64,000 bases of DNA from Streptomyces sp. Go-475 (GTDB taxonomy: Bacteria; Actinomycetota; Actinomycetes; Streptomycetales; Streptomycetaceae). The notes below the pieces were generated by a model. That model saw nothing but the letters and a program-made list of their open reading frames with translations. It was not told the origin of the DNA and ran no database searches. Positions 61,941 through 64,000 of the stretch are shown one piece after another. Numbering within the stretch: position 1 is the stretch's first letter; every line of letters begins with the position of its first letter. The DNA lies in assembly GCF_003330845.1 (NCBI RefSeq), contig NZ_CP026121.1:8289501-8353500 (forward strand), read 5' to 3'. A program made the translations under genes and the position numbers.

Positions 61941-62955
61941 CGAACTCGAACTGCTGCGCGGCGCCGACCCGGTGCCGCCCGACGGCCCCCACTTCGGCGA
62001 CGGCCCCTTGGACCACCACGCCGAGCGCCTGCTCGCGCAACTGCTCCGGGACCGGCCCGCCGGGCGGCACCGGGACCGGCTGCTGCCCGGGCCGGGCCGG
62101 GTGCGGCCGGGGCCCGGCCGGCTGCGGCTGGCCTGGGGCCTGGTCGCCACGGCCGTCGTCGCCGCCCTCACCGTCACCCCCATGCTGAGCGGCCCGAACA
62201 CCACACCCGCGGTCGCCGCCCCCCGCCCGCTGGTGATCCAGACCGGGTCCACACCCGTACCCCTGGACCGGCTGGCCGAGCGCGCCGCCGCGGCGGCCGG
62301 GGCCGACGGCGCGCCCCGCCTGAGCAAGGGGACGCACGTGCAGTCCTGGAGCATGGGCATGTCGGACGACAAACCGCCGATCACCCTGGCCGAGGAACGC
62401 ATCGTGCGCTGGCGGGCCGACGGCAGCCACACCGAGCTGGTCGTGGCGACCGACCCGAGGCACCCGGGTCGCCCGGTCCTCTCCGACGCGGGCGGCGAAC
62501 CGCACCTCCTCGACGACGGGCACGTCCTCGTAGACCAGACGTATCCGCCGAGCTGGAGCGACGCCCCGCCCCAGTCCCCGCCGCCGCACGACCCCGCCCG
62601 GCTGCGCGCCTATCTGACGGAGGCCCAGTACTCCGACACCCCGCTGACCACGCCCCAACTGCTGGACGCCGTCGCGGTGCTGCTCGACCACTGGACCCTC
62701 GGCGCCCGGGAGACCGCGGCGCTCGCCCGCCTCCTGGCCGACACCGGAGGGCTGCGGCCCGCCGGCCAGGTGACCGACCGCCTCGGGCGACGCGGTCAGG
62801 CGTACGTGTCCGACGGCCCCGGCGGCCGGCGCATGCTGATCATGGACCCGGCCACCGGCGCCGTCCTCGGCCTGGAGACCACCTTCACCGCCGACGAGCC
62901 CGAGGTCGGCGTCAAGAAGGGCGACGTGATGTCGTACAGCGCCTGGATGCGCTGA
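61933..62955 (+). CDS. CU044_5270-family membrane protein, probable anti-sigma partner
   Basis: 340 residues. N-terminal cytoplasmic part (1-65), one membrane helix (about 70-92, LAWGLVATAVVAALTVTPML), then an extracytoplasmic domain with repeated strands (PLVIQTGSTPVPLDRL, IVRWRADGSHTELVV). This is the CU044_5270-type family that commonly accompanies ECF sigma genes in actinobacteria. It likely holds the sigma factor inactive until an outside signal. No zinc HxxxCxxC motif is present, so it is not a classical ZAS protein. Confidence 0.78.
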   Translation: MADELELLRGADPVPPDGPHFGDGPLDHHAERLLAQLLRDRPAGRHRDRLLPGPGRVRPGPGRLRLAWGLVATAVVAALTVTPMLSGPNTTPAVAAPRPLVIQTGSTPVPLDRLAERAAAAAGADGAPRLSKGTHVQSWSMGMSDDKPPITLAEERIVRWRADGSHTELVVATDPRHPGRPVLSDAGGEPHLLDDGHVLVDQTYPPSWSDAPPQSPPPHDPARLRAYLTEAQYSDTPLTTPQLLDAVAVLLDHWTLGARETAALARLLADTGGLRPAGQVTDRLGRRGQAYVSDGPGGRRMLIMDPATGAVLGLETTFTADEPEVGVKKGDVMSYSAWMR

Positions 62956-62961
62956 TCGCGC

Positions 62962-63162
62962 CCCGCGCTCACCGAGCCGCCGGGCGGCGGTGTCCACGGT
63001 CTGCTCCGGCAGCGTCGCGATCTGATCTCCCCGACGCCGCCCGGCACCGGCATGATCAGCGAGGTCCGCTCCAAAGCGGAGCCGAAGTCGACGGCGCCCA
63101 CGTTGCCCGCGTGTGCCCGGCGTCGATCACGACGGCCCCGGGCCTTGCCCTCGAAGGTGCCG
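62962..63162 (-). pseudogene. FolD C-terminal fragment with two frameshifts
   Basis: Three frames on the minus strand join to the FolD (methylene-tetrahydrofolate dehydrogenase/cyclohydrolase) end: AVVIDAGHT, then GNVGAVDFGSALERTSL with MPVPGGVGE, then QIATLPEQTVDTAARRLGER. MPVPGGVGP-like and the flanks are typical of FolD. The order is right but two frameshifts break it and the first ~200 residues are absent. A relic only. Confidence 0.7.
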
Positions 63163-63265
63163 CAACTGCCGCAGAGGGCCCGTGCAAAAGCCGTGGTCGT
63201 GGCAACGGTCCCAGACCGCCCGACCGGGGCCCCAGCCCACAGATGGCACCGGTAGTCGTCGAAGC
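63145..63265 (-). pseudogene. Endonuclease VII-like fragment
   Basis: YRCHLWAGAPVGR in one frame, then AVWDRCHDHGF (63191-63213 region) in a second, then ALCGSCGTFEGK in the first again. Together this is the W-D-x-C-H-D-H-G...LC-x2-C core of recombination endonuclease VII-type (HNH-like) proteins. At least two frameshifts. It runs directly into the FolD relic, so the region is a mosaic of decayed pieces. Confidence 0.6.
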
Positions 63266-63290
63266 GGCCCGTCCGGCGAGGCGGACGGTT

Positions 63291-63464
63291 CAGGTAGCGG
63301 CCGCTCTCGTACCGGACGTATGCCTCGACCGGCCGCACCTGATAGCCCAGCTCCCTCGCGTACGCCACGGCGAGTGTCGCGTGCCAGGCCGGGTCCTCGG
63401 GGCGCTCGCCCTTCGGCGTGAGCGCGACGCCTACCTGACCACGAGGGTTGACCTCGGCGTGCAC
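63291..63464 (-). pseudogene. Fragment possibly from a Tap-like (telomere-associated) or replication protein
   Basis: HAEVNPRGQVGVALTP, GERPEDPAWHATLAVAYARELGYQV and RPVEAYVRYESGRYL are read from GTG 63464. The RPVEA(Y/W)VRxExGxYLD pattern is reminiscent of Streptomyces Tap proteins from memory; this is not certain. It ends abruptly and continues into the endonuclease-like relic. No intact gene was seen in 62956-63767; the rest of that stretch (63465-63767) is AT-richer and holds no convincing gene. Confidence 0.35.
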
Positions 63465-63767
63465 GCTCGAACCACGCCCGCAAACCGTCCGTCACACCCT
63501 ATTGCGTGAGCTGTTACCGCCGAAGAAGGAGAACCTGTGCATTTGGAGAACCATTGCCATCTCCAGCAGGCAAGTTGATGGCTGAAAATCTCGATGCAAG
63601 CCTGCTCGCTGTGTCCCATGAATCAGAAGTGGTCAGTGGGACGAAGGAAGAAACCACAAGCACTGCAGCGACAGCCCTTGCGGCGGAGACAGGCTGGGGT
63701 ATGAACTATGATGCACCGCTCCAGGACGCAAGAGGTGTCACCGGTTTGATATCTGCGGGGGGTTGTC

Positions 63768-64000
63768 ATGGATCTTGACGAGGTCGCAACTGTCGTGGCG
63801 GCCGTTGCCGCTACCGGGGCCGTCCAGGGACTCAGTGAAGATGCGGCCCGCTCAGCAGTTGCGCGCCTCCGCGAACGTCTCCGCCAGGCATTTCGGTGTG
63901 ACGAGGGGGCAACAGCAGCGTTGGAACGGACAAATCCTGAAACTGGAGGCCGGGAGACCTTGCCCCTTTCCGTCGCCATCGCTCAACGCATGCAACAGGA
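63768..64000 (+). CDS. Partial gene at window edge, hypothetical
   Basis: First 77 residues of a protein cut by the window end. ATG 63768 is preceded by GGGGGG five bases ahead. It reads MDLDEVATVVAAVAATGAVQ then a helical, charged stretch (LSEDAARSAVARLRERLRQAF). Alanine-rich starts of this kind occur in multi-domain actinobacterial conflict/signalling (NTPase, TIR or peptidase) proteins, where a short helical region leads. The DNA is less GC-rich with more A/T-ending codons than elsewhere, a sign of recent transfer. A weak promoter TTGCGG-N16-TATGAA lies at 63678-63705. Confidence 0.6.
   Translation, partial: MDLDEVATVVAAVAATGAVQGLSEDAARSAVARLRERLRQAFRCDEGATAALERTNPETGGRETLPLSVAIAQRMQQ

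Noticed and set aside
63506..63778. Possible 66-90 residue protein (ATG at 63578)
   Set aside because: No good ribosome site and no recognisable pattern; it overlaps the better start at 63768. It remains possible.
1..64000. CRISPR arrays, tRNA or rRNA genes
   Set aside because: No regularly spaced direct repeats with unique spacers and no cloverleaf or rRNA-like stretch was recognised by eye.

Overview
The window is a piece of an actinobacterial chromosome, almost certainly Streptomyces. The DNA is very GC-rich throughout, with GTG and TTG starts and codons ending in G or C. The gene content is typical: a Streptomyces subtilisin inhibitor (SSI) homologue, a complete ram/amf (SapB-type) morphogen cluster, SpoIIE-type PP2C phosphatases, CebR-type cellulase control and tail-to-tail gene pairs closed by strong GC hairpins. 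Only the last ~500 bases are visibly less GC-rich and look like the edge of an acquired segment. No rRNA, tRNA or CRISPR array was seen.

Layout. 0.2-6.6 kb: secreted glycan degradation (GH2 enzyme; GH9 cellulase behind a perfect CebR box) and an alpha/beta hydrolase. 6.6-9.0 kb: a stand-alone cytochrome b (qcrB-like) coupled to an ECF41-type sigma factor. 9.2-11.9 kb: a small RHH/Fic-like toxin-antitoxin pair and an odd membrane protein joining a sigma-like region, a zinc-binding HxxxCxxC motif, a membrane segment and a ricin-type lectin. 11.9-18.7 kb: an FMN hydroxy-acid oxidase, an esterase, a putative DNA-binding protein, the trypsin-type SSI inhibitor, a three-gene operon (haem-oxygenase-fold protein, MTQ2-like methyltransferase, CDGSH protein) and a Ppx/GppA phosphatase. 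18.9-25.1 kb: a NHLP/PCAT export operon (two ABC transporters, one with a C39 peptidase, and a HlyD-like adaptor) with a Cys-free double-glycine peptide gene; a streptogrisin-like protease diverges from it.

27.4-40.0 kb: the ram cluster (ramC-ramS-ramA-ramB on the minus strand, ramR on plus), flanked on both sides by multi-domain PP2C phosphatases. ramS encodes a 38-residue precursor with two Ser-X2-Ser-X3-Cys motifs. ramB is interrupted: the membrane and ATPase halves are in different frames and the linker carries 45-bp tandem repeats. 40.0-47.3 kb: a CBS protein and a dTDP-rhamnose/cell-surface glycopolymer locus (rfbA, rfbB, rfbD, methyltransferase; convergent rfbC and a TarP-like glycosyltransferase). 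47.5-55.4 kb: a phosphoesterase, a methyltransferase, an XdhC protein, an Otr(A)-like tetracycline ribosomal-protection protein with a short upstream ORF, a GH5 enzyme and a secreted beta-propeller. 55.4-58.2 kb: a TetR regulator, a GlxA-type regulator and a divergent imine-reductase-like oxidoreductase.

58.2-64.0 kb: decay and respiration. An IS5-family transposase relic abuts a DUF6584-like gene. Then come a stand-alone aa3 oxidase subunit I (ctaD) with a small membrane partner and a divergent ECF sigma factor with its probable regulator. A mosaic of frameshifted fragments follows (FolD C-terminus, endonuclease VII-like, possibly Tap-like). The window ends inside a new lower-GC gene. Main candidates for new biology are the Cys-free GG-leader peptide with its own PCAT exporter, the repeat-expanded broken ramB, the catalytically degenerate Fic-like toxin, and the sigma/zinc/lectin fusion.
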